This document shows positions 48,101-60,085 of a DNA stretch of 64,000 nucleotides, piece after piece. A program made the translations under genes and the position numbers. The notes below the pieces were generated by a model, which saw only the letters and a list, made by a program, of their open reading frames with translations, did no database searches and had not been told where the DNA came from. The stretch is taken from NCBI GenBank assembly GCA_007449985.2, contig VIIQ02000761.1, positions 62,001 through 126,000 of the forward strand, in the 5' to 3' direction. The stretch comes from Desmodesmus armatus. Lineage: Eukaryota > Chlorophyta > Chlorophyceae > Sphaeropleales > Scenedesmaceae. The first letter of the stretch is position 1, and the number at the start of each line of letters is the position of its first letter.

Positions 48101-50882
48101 GATCGCCCCCACACCCGACCTGAGAAACTGGGGTACGACAAGTTGAAGGCCCTTCGGGGCACCCTCATGAGCCCTTGGCTCGCTGGCTAGTGCTGAGGTT
48201 GGGACCCTGTCCCCAAAATACTGTACTGTACTGTACTGAAAGACGCACAGCAGAAGCCTTGTTGGTACATGAGTCCTCTTGAAGCATTCTTCAAAGCCAT
48301 GTTCAAGCAGCCACCTGCAGGTACTACCTGCATAGTATGCAGTTGCAGTTGCAGTTGCATGTACTGTGCATGCACATACGACAAAACGGGTCTTCTCGTC
48401 AGTGGGTTCGAAACACATGTGCCATGGCGCACTTACTGGCCTTTGTCTGCTTGATACCGTGACGCCATGCTGTGTCCTAGTGTGCGATGGCAATCCAGTC
48501 CCTCCAGAAGACGCGCCCCTAGGCCCTCACGATTGCGACCACTCATTATCTGGCGCTGACAATTGCAGCAGTGTTTGCGAAGTCGGGGACCCTGGGGCGC
48601 CGCTTGAGCGGTGTACCGTGTGGGGAAGGAAGGGCAGCTGCAACCAAATCGGTAAGCACGGCCATAATCAGAAGGGACCAGAGACCTCAAAGCGCACAGC
48701 AACTTGCATCCGATGTGACAATGTGACTTTCATGACACATCGTATGTGCTAGCAACATAGTGCCATGCAACAAACTTGCTGTGATGTCGTCGATGTATAA
48801 TGCATGGAGTGTGTGCATGAAGCCGGCTGGGGCGCCCCTGGCATGCCATGCCCCGAGTCAGGGCCTCTCTGATGATGCCTTCGGGCTTGTCATCCTGTCC
48901 GTGCACTGCAGTGTGTGCAAAAGGCGCTGCCCACTTCAACAACTGCAGCTCAACACCCGCTGGCCGGGACTGTACCGCTTTCTGCCCAACGGGCTTCGAC
49001 GGGATACAGACGACAATGTGTGGCCAAAATGGCATGTGGCAAGCAGTACAAGGCACATGCAAGCAAATCGGTGAGTACTCAGTATGACAATCCCCTTTGC
49101 TTCCGTGAGGTGAAACTAATTGCAGAGGCTGGTTGATATTTGCATACATATGATCATCATGATCAAATGTGCTGTCCTGCCGCCAGTGGTATGCTGCGTA
49201 CTGTAGGCGTGGTGAGTGCCGCCGGCATCAGGCCGCCTGATGTGTAATGATTGCACATCCCAACATTCCAAGTAGGGGCGCTGCGGTTACTTATGCCTGT
49301 TTCAATTGATGGGAGGATTCTGCTCCTGTTTACGCGTGGTAGTACTTGTTGAGCTTTGCTGCCCTGCAGCATCGGATTGGGATGGTGAGCCTCATTTCAA
49401 TTTTGCACCCTTTGTGCCAACCTGTGTGTGCATGTAGTGTGCCCTGGCCAACCATCACTGCAAGGAGGCGGGATTTGGAACTGTACTTCAAACACGTACA
49501 ATCACGGTGCCACCAGTGGCACATGCACTGCCCTCTGCAATTCCGGCTATGTTGGGCCACCAATCAAAAAATGTGATATGAACGGCCGATGGCAAGCGAT
49601 GCAGGGCACCTGCCAACAGACCAGTGAGTGTCCCTGAGGCACCCAGGGTTTGGTGCTGATCATTGTGCCGCCCAACACAGCATGAAAACCTATGTCACAA
49701 CTTGTCCAGCAACTGCACCAGCAGCAGTTCAACTTGAAGGATGGGAATATGTTCACAATGCCTGTGTTTCACTGAGCTTCAGTGGTCAGCAGCAAGTACA
49801 CAACCTGTTGTTGTGATGCATCATGCCTCCTGAGCATTCCAGCAAGCAGGTCGATCCCAGTAAGCTTGAGAAACGCGTGCAGCAAGAGAATACTTGCATT
49901 TGCAGTGGGACCTCTTTGGCTCACTGTGTCTCAATCATCGACGTTCACTTATTTTGTTTATGTTGCCTGTTGTGCGTATGCAGGCACTGCGGCCACCCTG
50001 CCTGCTGTCGGCATGACCTGGCAATGCTTCCAAGGACAAGATACAAATGGGTGAGCAGCAGCTCAACTGGGCGCCAACTGGGACGGCCGCCAAAACATGC
50101 CGTGTCGACAGAACCTTGTCCCCGATTTCTACTACTGCAGTGGTTGCCACTAGTTACTTGTTATAAGACCGTGAAAGCATGCTGCTGCTGCTGCTGTTGG
50201 TTTATGCCGTCAACCCTGCCTTCTGCTTTTGGCCATCATTAACCTCCTGCGACACTTTGTACTGCCTCCACAGAGTGTTGAAGGTCCGTCCCGAAGGTGC
50301 TGACAAGACCAGCTCTACCACCCTTCAGGGCTGCCGATCTCTGTGCTCTGGAACAGAGCTGGACTGCACTTTTGTTGTTTGGAGGGAGGAAACACAGCAG
50401 TGTTGGCTGAAGCACAGCTGGTGAGCCTTCTTGCATCAAGCAAGTCCACAAAGTGACGTCATCACGCCATCGCATGCCATGCTGCCAACACCAGCAGTCA
50501 ACAGGCCTATCAAGACCATGTAGTCCAAGCCGCCCTTTCCTGCCCTCCATTTACCGCACATTTGAATGTTACAGGGGCTTGGTGACCCACACAAAAAGGT
50601 CACATGACGGTCACCTGCACAGCATTGCCAAGCAGCAATGGCAGAAACGACTTGCGTGTGCAAGCAGTTGGCTTTCAGACAGTAATCCGCATACATGCAC
50701 ATGTGCATACACCCCCCCCCCCTTGCGCGACACAAATCCGCACCCCGACCTCCTCCACGCCACACGCACATGCTCACATTGTGTGCGCCACTCATTCACT
50801 TTGCAGGGGCAAAGGGCCACCTCGGACCGGAGGTACCAACAGGTACGACAAGAAGTTGGTCACATGCAAGCTGTACACTTGA
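45103..50882 (+). CDS. Type II membrane protein: Ser-Pro stalk, six sushi-like modules, PAN-like domain
   Basis: Eleven exons join in phase to 781 residues: 45103-45475, 45868-46500, 46783-46962, 47266-47442, 47685-47861, 48481-48651, 48912-49070, 49438-49623, 49984-50050, 50274-50420, 50807-50882. Residues 1-95 are cytoplasmic-looking with three MIGxAG repeats; MPRKRLLLVILATIIILAG starts a membrane span with a basic inner flank and no cleavable leader. A 200-residue Ser-Pro stalk follows, as in algal hydroxyproline-rich glycoproteins. Then six modules, one per exon and all phase 1-1, share VCxGNPxxP, FxC, NCxAxC, GFxGTPxAxC, GxWxxxxGxC. They resemble CCP/sushi but carry six Cys. Module 4 is degenerate. 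The end (LQGCRSLC, CTFVVWREE, CWLKHSWG, VTCKLYT) resembles PAN/apple. Likely cell-surface recognition or adhesion. Confidence 0.82.
47537..47584. repeat. Near-perfect 48-bp palindrome in the intron between modules 2 and 3
   Basis: CGTATACATGTGTGGCTT (47542-47559) is followed after two bases by its exact inverse complement (47562-47579), with the stem extending a few bases on each side. Confidence 0.9.
48107..48240 (-). mobile_element. Dispersed CTGTAC-flanked repeat copy, inverted, in an intron of the sushi-module gene
   Basis: Reverse orientation copy: GTACGACAAGTTGAAGGCCC, CACCCTCATGAGCCC, GGCTCGCTGGCTAGTG, GTTGGGACCCTGTCCCC, then TACTGTACTGTACTGTACTG. Confidence 0.85.
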
Positions 50883-52060
50883 TCACTCAGACTCGGAGAG
50901 GACATTGTCGACGCCACAGTGTTGGACAATTGGCCAGGCTCCCTGGAGTGGCCCTGGAGTGCAAAGCTTGTTTCCGTGCTACAGTGGAAGAGATACACCA
51001 TGATTTGGATGGTACACCTTTCTAGGTGCCTGCTCAGCAGGTATAATAGAAGTTCCATTATACAACATGGCAGGCCGCCTGAGGACCCTCTGCGTTAGCT
51101 GAGTGTGTTGTCAATGCAATTGTGACACACCTGTCGCCTCACAAACCCCCTGCAAGTGTTGATATGGTTGTTTTGTAGCTGATGAGCTTGTTGAGAGTTG
51201 CTGTTGGACCGCAGCCTTTTGTGGGCTGCAGCGCAGCTGTGTGGGTGAGCATGCTGCAGATTGTAGAGGCTGCAGTGTGCTTGAGTATGACTTACATCCA
51301 CTGATAGACCATCCTCAAGCTTTTAGGCGTATGCGGTTGTAGCATATGATGCGCAATTAGGGAAGAGCCCGCAGCCTACGTTGTTGCACATACCAAGCAC
51401 CATGCGCGTCGAACATGGCTGCATGCTGTGTATGCAGGTGGCCATGCCTGTTTCTAGCTATGCTTGGACATGCCTTTTGTTGTCGGTGGCAGGGGAGAGT
51501 TTGTATTCAGGACAAGTGGACACTCCAGCTGACCCTGCATGTCCTCGGGCCAGCTGGCTGCAGCCTGTGATTCTATGTGTTGCGCTCCCTTTGCTGAGCA
51601 CGGGGCGCTGTTGAGGCGTGACGCCTGTGGAGTCCACGCAACCACATGGGATATCCTTCCACTTCTGATGTTGACGTGTCACTCAATACACTACAGTACA
51701 GTACAGCGCAGGACAAAACAAAACAGTACAGTACAGACCACGCCCGACATCAGGCACCTACGGGCCCATGAGGGATGTACAGCACCTGCTGCAACACAAC
51801 CCATCGCACTACCAGGCAGCTCCGCAACAGGACATGACCGTTGACATCCTGCACACCATGACCCTAGATAAACAAGTGCCTAAGAACTGCACAACCACCA
51901 CTTGCCAGGTGCGATGCTTCCTGCAAGCATCACAACTGACATGGCAGCTTGCACAGTTCTACTGACACCAGCTGCAGCTTGACCCAAGCAACACCACCGC
52001 ACACCGCATCCACACAGCAACACCACTGTGCAACCTGCAAACTCCAAACGATATCAACAC
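50883..52060. other. Intergenic region between convergent genes
   Basis: Holds 3' UTRs of the sushi-module gene and the TPR gene. A partial dispersed-repeat relic (ACAGTACAGTACAG runs, 51685-51790) is present. No gene recognised. Confidence 0.5.
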
Positions 52061-55000
52061 TCAAACCAGCAGCGGCAGCTTGCTGCAGCTCATGACAGGA
52101 GCTGCTGATGCAAGCTCCATAGCTGTGAAGAGGTGCTTCTCACCATCAGAAGTGTGTCCCTGTGCCCTGCGCGCCAGCCCCAAGTGGTACCAGCCCACAT
52201 GGTTGTCAGGCTCGTAGCGCAGAGCAGCAGTAAGCAGCCCGTCTGCAATTGACAGGTCGTGTGCGTCACCCTGCCGCCGTAACAAGGCACCTGCACAACA
52301 CACAGCCACAGACACAGACACCCGTCTTGGACTTCATCAACATACAACATGAGTACATGCATGATGGTGCCACCACAGCCACAAGAGTTGCACAAGTCAG
52401 GCCACAGGCACCCACACAGAAAGCACATCGCAGTTGCAGGACAGCGTGCAGGTTCATGCCAGCACATGCAGAGTTCAAGAGGGCCCGCCATGCCTGGGAT
52501 GCACTGCATCCCTATGTACAGGTTGAAACAACACTGACACTAGAATCTCAAAACATGTTTTCAGTCTGCACAATATTGCCTGTTAGCATATGATAACCAC
52601 TGGTGGATGTCGCGCAAGGCTACCTTGCACCACGTGCAGCACTGCTGTTGTAAACTGACTCATGCAGGAAAGGCATGACATGCATGGACAGAAAGAGTAC
52701 AGCATGTGGTCATACAGCATGTGAATTTCTGAGTGGTGATGTGAGCGGTCAGCAAAGCTGCACTTACCCAGGCTCAACAGCGCAGGTGCGTATGCTGCAT
52801 CAAGCGCCAGTGCTGCCTTGTAAGCAGCCTTTGCTGCCACATCATTCCTGCAGGAAGCTGCCACAGCGCCCAGCGCATGGTAGCTGGCAGCGCTGTTGGG
52901 ATCCAACTGCCGCATGTGCTGCACACACTTCTCCGCATCCGCAGGCTGTTGCTGGCTGGCATATGCCAGCGCAAGCTCCCGCCACACCTGCAGCATCAGC
53001 ACACAGGAGGTGGAGTGCTGCAACTGCTACCTCAGCATCATCGTTACATGTGTTTTCAGCCAGGTTCATTGCGCATGCAGCAGCAAACTGGCCTTGGTGC
53101 AGGACAAGCTCTGCTGCATCTCTGCCACAAACCTGGCTGACGCGCATGGTAGGGTTTGTGAATGCTGTGCGTGTGTGTTATGCAGATGCCTTGCATGCAA
53201 GACCGTTGCTCCTGCCGGGACACCTCACCTGCGCCTCTTGCTGCTGCAAGAGCTCTGCTGCCACCCCGCCAACCAAGCTTGGTCTCGCATCCAGTGCCCG
53301 CCTCGCATTCGCCAACCGGCGCACAGCAGTCCCCAGCACAGCCACTGCCCTGTTGGCATCCGACAGAGCGAGCAGCAGCTGGGCTTGCACACGCAGCAGC
53401 AAGACGTCGTTGAAGTGCGGCAGAGGCAGCATGCTGCTGCTGGCTGTGCTGGTGCTGTTGCTTGTGCTGGGCGCTGCCAAAGCTTGGTCGCAGCGGTCGC
53501 TGGGCTGCAGCTTGGACAGGCCTGCTTCAATGACTGTGAGGGCATCCTGCAGCTGCTGCCTGCAGCAGTCACAAGGACACGGATTGTGTCGCTGTTAGAT
53601 CAAGAGTAACAATAGGAGCTGCCTGCTTTCTATCCCCAGATGGGTGCTTGCCTGATGCCAGACCTGCACTCCAGCAACAGCACAACCATGAGCAAGCCTC
53701 TGTGCAAGCTGCACTCGCCACATGAAGCACCTGTTGCACAAAACAACAGTCCCACCAAAATAACGAAAACAACATTGTGCAGGTAGCTCAGGCCAACTGC
53801 TCATGACGCTGCACTCTATGCACCAGCCATATGGTCCACCTAGATGTCTTCCTTGGGATGCAGCTGCAAGAAACGCTGTGTACAAACCTTGCTGACAGCA
53901 GCAACGCGATGAGAGCAATGGTTGGTGGCACCATACTGCTCTGCTGCTCCCCGGACGACTCTGCTGCCTGCAAAGCCTGCTGTGCGTGCTGCACCGCCTG
54001 CAGGACACACGCCACACACAGCAGACTCTTATGCCGGTGCAAGTAATATAGGGAAAGCACCACCGTTTTGACGCTAGCTGGACCAGCCATGCAGTTCAGC
54101 TGCCAGCATGGGCGTTTGAGGGACTGGGCGGCAGAGAAAGCAAGGCTGGATGAGCCTGGGATTTGAAAAGCTGAGCGGCACTGTGAGGAGTCTGACTGGC
54201 AGCACAGCTGCCGTGGTTGCTGCCTTGGGGCGTCATGCACCCCATGCATGCTACTGTGGCCAGCCGTGCACTCTCGCGGCAATCACAGCAGGTAGCTCAA
54301 GCAACCACCAGCACAGCTCCCTCACACCCATCACAGCACTCAAAGCAACCACAGCCAACTCGCAGCAATCACATCCAAGTCAGAGCCACCTGCTGCAGTT
54401 GTGAGGACTATACCCTGCACCCACCTCCTGGTAGTGTCCGCCCTCTGCGTCTATCAGTGCCAGCGCGTACAAGCTGTGTACCACGTGACTGCCAGGCTGC
54501 TCTGCAGCAGCCTTCAGCATCACACGAGCCTCCGACCTGCACACAGCACAGCAGTGAAGCGCAGGGGAACGGGGCGGTTCACTGCTGTGCTTGGCTTTGT
54601 GGCTTGGCAGGTCCTTGAGCTAGTTGACAGTGGGCGTGCTATTGATGCAATGCTGATGCCGCAAGTCGCATGTCTGACTGACCGGCAACCAGGGTTGCAG
54701 TGAGGCAGTCTGTGCTGGGGTTGGCACCTGCCTGCTGGTTGCACGCTATCCTTCGGCAGAACAGACCGTCAGTGCGTGACGGGGTACCACGTGCATGTGC
54801 TGGACTCGCACCTGTACTCTGATCGGTCTTTCTGAGGGACCACTGTCATGCGCGCCATCTTGCCTAGGGCCAACCCCAGCGCCAGCCTACATTGCGCCAG
54901 CTCTGCGGGAGTGACGCCCTTGCTGCTGCTGCACACCTGCATGCCATGCCTGCACGGGTGCAAGTACAGTGCAGTAGGTTGAGCAGGGGCCACAACAGGC

Positions 55001-55345
55001 CACAAGGACAGAGCGCTGATGTCACAACCATGGAGACGACTGGACTGCGATGCTGTTTGGCCCATCAAGCAAGAGCCAGATGATGGGCACACCACATCAA
55101 GCAGCTGCCCACCTTGCTATCTGCAAGGCCTTCGGCCACAGCGACTGCTCCAGGTGCAAGTGTGTGTGCACCAGCTGCACGTGCGCCTGCATGCACACCG
55201 GGTGCGCCTGCAGGATGGTGTTCAACAGCAGCTTGGCCCTGACGTACTCTCCGGCAGCCAGAAGCGCTGTGCTGGTGTCAAGCCAGTCTTGCAGATTATC
55301 TCTGACTGGCCTGTTGCTGAGGTCAGCACACAGCAGCTCTGCCAT
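52061..55345 (-). CDS. TTC7/NPG1-like tetratricopeptide repeat protein
   Basis: Eight exons: 55113-55345, 54812-54949, 54425-54536, 53888-53997, 53652 (or 53664)-53730, 53229-about 53555, 52768-52987, 52061-52290; about 482 residues in one frame. TPR helices are clear near the C terminus: VWRELALAYASQQQPADAEK, SAASYHALGAVAAS, AAYKAALALDAAYAPALLSLG, then GLLTAALRYEPDNHVGWYHLG and TAMELASAAPV, the order found at the end of TTC7 and plant NPG1 proteins. In animals TTC7 scaffolds the EFR3-PI4KA complex at the plasma membrane; in plants NPG1 has a related role and binds calmodulin. The protein is shorter than the usual 650-850 residues, so N-terminal exons may be missed or absent. The fifth exon may use a GC donor (CAG/GCAAGC). 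Confidence 0.8.
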
Positions 55346-55615
55346 AGCTGTTGGACAGATCAGCACGTGTACAGAACGTCGAAGTCGAGATCAACATACA
55401 CTCAACCAAGCCCACCCTAACGCCGCCAACACACAAACGTTCAATTGCGTTGAAAGCAAAACAACCTCGCCAGTTGTACACTGCCAATCCAAGGCTGCTT
55501 CTGAGTCACTCCTTACGTCATCGATTGCTGTTCCGTTGTTGGTGTTTACAGGGGTGAGCTGCACTCCTAGTGCCATTGTCACAGGCAGGCGCATTCTCAA
55601 CGTTGGTTCAGAACC
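55346..55615. promoter_or_regulatory. Shared intergenic promoter of the TTC7-like and LSF2 genes
   Basis: 270 bp separate start codons 55345 (minus) and 55616 (plus). No motif assigned. If the TPR gene has more 5' exons this overlaps LSF2 instead. Confidence 0.4.
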
Positions 55616-57854
55616 ATGCAGACGTTGCAAAGCAGCAGGAGCTGGACACAGCAACAGCAGCAACACAGGGTGCGGGCGCAGCCTCTCCGCTCACAATGCA
55701 GCAGGCCCAGGGTCACTTCCACACGTGTGCTGGCGCAGCAACAGAGCGTCACAGCCGTCACCACCAGCACACAGGAGCAGGGGGATGTGACAGAGAAGGA
55801 GGTCATGAGCAGGGCATACAATGAGCAGATGCAGAAGCAGATGGGATGGAACAATCCATATGAGGTGAGGCACACACAATTGGGGCTGGTGCTGCGCTGA
55901 CACATTCACCCTTCACAGATGCACCCTCGACATGCTCCCTATCTTCAGCTTAGCAGCGCTCCCGCCAGCCTGGCTGACGCGAGCTTGAAATGCGAGGTTG
56001 AGATGCATGACTTCAGCATGACACCTGCTTGATACCTTCACATTGTGTGACTGCACTTTTGGAACTACTCCTTGCATTGCTAACCAAGCTTCAATGCATT
56101 TGTCTCGTGCTTCCTTGACCTTGAAGTTGCAGCCCATGCCTCAGAATGAAGATTCCCTGTTGCCTGCCGTGCTGTGCTGCAGTATCACTTTGACAGAGGC
56201 CTCTACATGCACGAGATTGTGCCAGGCTTGTTCTGTGGCACCCAGCCCCGCAACCCTCACGAAATTGAGGAGCTCTCAAACAACCACGGTGTCACCGTCA
56301 TCATGAACCTGCAGCAGGACAAGGACTTCCAGCACTGGGGCGTCGATTTTGGCGCCAACCAGCACAAGTGTAACGAGCTGGGGATCACCCTGCTTCGAAA
56401 ACCGGTGCGTAAGAACCGGAAGCAAGAGTACTATGCAGCTGCGGCTCAGCAGCCTGCCACTCTGCTCGAGCGGTCTGCAGCCTGTGTCTCGGCTGCTCAA
56501 AGCAGATGCAGCTTGCCTCAATGTCCACAGTACACCAGCAGCTATTGGTACACTTACAAACTATGAAATACAGCCAACTGCAACGTGGCAGCAGCAGTTG
56601 TGGGATGTGCAGGGTCTTGACTGCCGTCCTGCTATCTGCATGTGTGTCTGTGCTATGTGCAGGCCCAAGACTTTGACCCTCACAGCTTGCGTAAGACACT
56701 GCCGACAGCAGCAAAGGCAGTGCAGGCAGCCCTGTCACACGGACACAGGTGCGAGGCATAACAATCACAGCCATGCAGATCTCAGCGGCTACCAGCCAGC
56801 CTAGTGACAGCCAGGCCATGCACACAAACCTTCCCGATTTGATTGGAAGCAGCGGAGCCTTGCTTCTCAACTGTGCGGCATAACAACCACAGTGCCATGC
56901 AGCTCTCAGCCGCGGCCAGCTGACCTAGTGGCAGCCAGGCCGTGCACACAAACCAGCCTGATTCGATTGGAAGCAGCATGAACCTTGCTTGCCCACAGGT
57001 TTACATGCCAAAACGCTAGCAAGGCCGTTTCTCTGTAACGTAGCACCAGAGCTCAAAGTACAGGTCGCTCCAGCACTCCCCCCTGAGAGCACCCTGGCTA
57101 ATGTGTAGCTGCTCAGACAACCTTGACGGCTTTGAGTGAAGCCTACACACGTCTTCCACCACAATCAACAAGCGCCTCTGTCCGCAACTTTCAACTTGCC
57201 CCTGGCAGTCTGCCTCCTAAGCTCAGCCTCTTTGTAGCACCCTTGAAGCCAGCAACACCCTTCCGCATTCTCCGACCACAGCCCTCACCACTCCCATTCC
57301 CACTGCTTCTCCCCACCTTACAGGGTGTACGTGCACTGCACACCCTTCCTTCAGGCTCCAAACCCAGCCCTCACCACTCCCGTTGCTGCTGCTTCTCCCC
57401 ACCCACAGGGTATACGTGCACTGCACAGCCGGCCTGGGCCGCGCCCCTGCCGTCTGCATCGCCTGGCTCTACTGGTACGGCCCGTACCTATCCCTCGATC
57501 AGGCATACAGGCACCTCACAGACATAACCTCACCACACCCGCTGCTGCTGCTTCTCTCTGCCTCACAGGGTGTACGTGCACTGCACAGCCGGCCTGGGCC
57601 GCGCCCCTGCCGTCTGCATTGCCTGGCTCTACTGGTACGGCCCATACCTATCCCTCGATGAGGCTTACAGGCACCTCACAGACATACGGCCGTGCGGGCC
57701 CAACAGGGATGCCATCCGGGGCGCTACCTATGACATCCTGGACGACCGGCACTTTGACGAGTTTTTCCACCTGTGCGACAAGACCTGGGGGGGTATGAAC
57801 GAGCATGATAAGGCGCGGCTGCAGCAGCGCCTGGCAGAGCAGTGGCCGCAGTAA
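55616..57854 (+). CDS. LSF2: Phosphoglucan phosphatase, LIKE-SEX4-2 type
   Basis: Four exons (55616-55864, 56183-56404, 56663-56748, 57569-57854) give 280 residues, the usual LSF2 length. The enzyme removes phosphate from starch glucans, mainly C3-linked in plant LSF2, during starch breakdown in the plastid. The first 60 residues are Ser/Gln/Arg-rich, transit-like. Then MGWNNPYEYHFDRGLYMHEI, GLFCGTQPRNPHEI, VIMNLQQDKDFQHWGVDF, DFDPHSLRKTLP, the dual-specificity signature VHCTAGLGRAP (Cys191, Arg197) and the LSF2/SEX4 C-terminal block RPCGPNRDAIRGATYDIL. No CBM48 is present, which separates it from SEX4. A partial extra copy of the active-site exon lies in intron 3. Confidence 0.93.
56752..56995. 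repeat. Tandem 120-bp repeat in LSF2 intron 3
   Basis: Two diverged copies, 56752-56870 and 56876-56995, each holding GGCATAACAA, CAGCCAGGCC, GCACACAAACC and GATTGGAAGCAGC. Confidence 0.85.
57321..57526 (+). pseudogene. Partial duplicate of the LSF2 active-site exon, plus a shorter relic
   Basis: 57409-57526 repeats the first 118 bases of the last exon, with acceptor CACAG and the VYVHCTAGLGRAP block intact, but stops at HLTDI without a GT donor. 57321-57345 is a third piece covering only VYVHC. Splicing into 57409 would read through intron sequence, so it should not give a full enzyme. Confidence 0.85.
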
Positions 57855-58045
57855 CAAAATGTTGTCAACGCGTTGCTGGAGACCGACAGCGGCAGCGGCA
57901 GCGGCAGCCGTGGCACGGCAACGTTTGTCATGGCAGTGGCGGCCATGGTGGGGGCGGGGGCCCCTAGCAGAGCAATGTCCACAGTGAGGGAGACATCGCT
58001 AGCTAGGGCTTGCAGTGGCAGGGGTGACAGCTTCAGCTGCGGCTG

Positions 58046-58050
58046 TGTAA
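58046..58050 (+). terminator. TGTAA poly(A) signal candidate of LSF2
   Basis: TGTAA 192 bases after the LSF2 stop codon. Chance occurrence is possible. Confidence 0.35.
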
Positions 58051-59967
58051 GTGCACTACTGCAGCGGCGCCTGGCAGGGCGCTGGCTTGAGTGGGGCATG
58101 GCTTGCAGTGCGGCAAGGGCTGGCTTCGGCCAGGGGCCGTCAGCGGGCACTGCGGCAGCTGCTGCCGTTTGAATTGTGCAGTTGCGGTGGTGCGCTGCAG
58201 CAGGGCAGCGGCTGTGTGGCGTAGGATGGAACGTCTCCAATTATCAGTTGTTCAGAGTTGCATTTGGTTGTTTGTTGCAAGGTTGTGTCTTGTGATACAG
58301 CATATGCCTGCTGTGTGTCAAAGCAGTCATTGTTTGTTCAGCATGACGTCTCAGGTCTCATGGGTGTGAGAGGGAACGGGGACAGCAGGTCTTTCTGCCC
58401 TTTGTTGCCATCGCCTATTCATGCTGCTGTCCGGATGCACCGTCTGAGGCAGCTGCCTTGTCACAGATGGTACAGAGCATGCCCTGGCGCATTCTCAAGG
58501 CGGTACACCTGCTTGCATATTGGGTGAACAGAGCTCTCTGATGCTGAGCGGTCCACCAGCACCATTGTTGCTGATTGGTGCTGTCACAAGGGCACGCACC
58601 GCACACATTGATCAGTGCGCCCGACTACGGATGTCCAGAGTGTTGGATGCAACAGCTGGGCTGGCTATGCCTGCTAGGCACTGGCCGTTTTTTTGTGTGT
58701 ATCACCATGGAAGTGTACCACATTGGATGCTTCCACTGTAGCATGTGGTGTCCCCCCCTGCGCATCTATTGGCCCTTGTCCCATACTTGCTCCTGTCAGC
58801 TGCCACCTGTCTGCATGCCACACGGAGGGCTGTGACATGCATCTTCTGGAGCAAGTGATGGCGCTTGGCATGTCACATCCTGTCTCAGCAGTGACCCTGC
58901 ACGCTTTTGTTGCTCTAGGGAGGTTTGTGTTCATGATGTCGCATGACATCTGCTGGTGTGTGAGACATGTCTTACTCCGGGCAGGCCTTGCGCGGCCTGC
59001 GAACTTGTCAAATGTACAGGCCTGCCTTGGTGGGATGAGGGCGGCCGCAAAAAGGTGTGCGAGAGTGCTCAGCCTAAACTGCAGCTGCTGCGCGAGTTTG
59101 TAGAGAAGCACAGCCGCCTGCCTCGTGCTGATGAGAAGTGGCAAGGATTGCGTCCGTCATGTATGATGAGGAGCCTGGGCATATCATCAGGCTGGGCTGG
59201 GCCTAGAGTTGCCCACTGAGGGCATTGTCCAGATGTGTGTTTTGCGAGAAGCCAAGGGTATATGTGCTGACCAGGCCACCCGCATGTAAAGACATAATAC
59301 GCGACAAGCAAACGTGCTGCATGTTGAGTAACTTGATAAATCTGTCAGGAGGATCCTCTTCACGCGTGTTACACTGGCATGTGCCCTGGAAGACGAGCAC
59401 CAATGTACCAGTCAACACCACTGCATACACTGTGTGATGGGCCGACCTGGCATGACAGACTTGGCCACAGGCTGCCAACCACCGCCCCCTCTCAAGACAA
59501 ACTCAGGCTGCCAGAGCAACAATACGCGCACTACACTGACATTGCTGCCAACAGCGACGTCGATGCGCTTTGCATGAGTCGCGTCAACGTCCCCCTGCCA
59601 CCCTCCGACCCAATGTGTGCCCTGCACACACCGGCAATGCAATGGTACAGAAGCAGCAGAAGCAGAGGTAGGCACACTTTGCGGTGCCTGCCTGACTGCC
59701 ACAGGTGCTACCCACACCCCTGTTGCTGCATCTGCTGCAGCCTGGTCCCAGCCCCCATCAGCAAATACCGCCCCACATGCCCAGCCCACAGGTCCACACA
59801 ACACAGCCCCTGTATTGTAACCCCAGGGGTGCTCCGTTTCAGCCAACTTGATGCAACAATCCCCAAGAAGGATCCTTGTGCGCAGGCAAGCAGCTTTTGG
59901 TGGCGATCACACTACTCAGCCCCTGGGATACGGGGGAAATGGGGTGATAGTGCAGCGCACGCCCCTT

Positions 59968-60085
59968 GATGGTAAGTCTCCCCACTGTGGCTGTCTCCCC
60001 AGCTGGACTGGTACACATTGATGGTAAGTCTTGATGGTGAGTCTCCCCACTGTGGCTGTCTCCCCAGCTGGACTGGTACACACAC
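59968..60085. repeat. Direct repeat of about 55 bp, two copies
   Basis: GATGGTAAGTCTCCCCACTG, TGGCTGTCTCCCCAGCTGGA and CTGGTACACA occur twice in the same order with a short spacer holding a third partial GATGGTAAGTCTT. Confidence 0.9.

Noticed and set aside
57409..57526. A genuine alternative LSF2 active-site exon
   Set aside because: It has an acceptor but no donor, so it cannot give a complete phosphatase.
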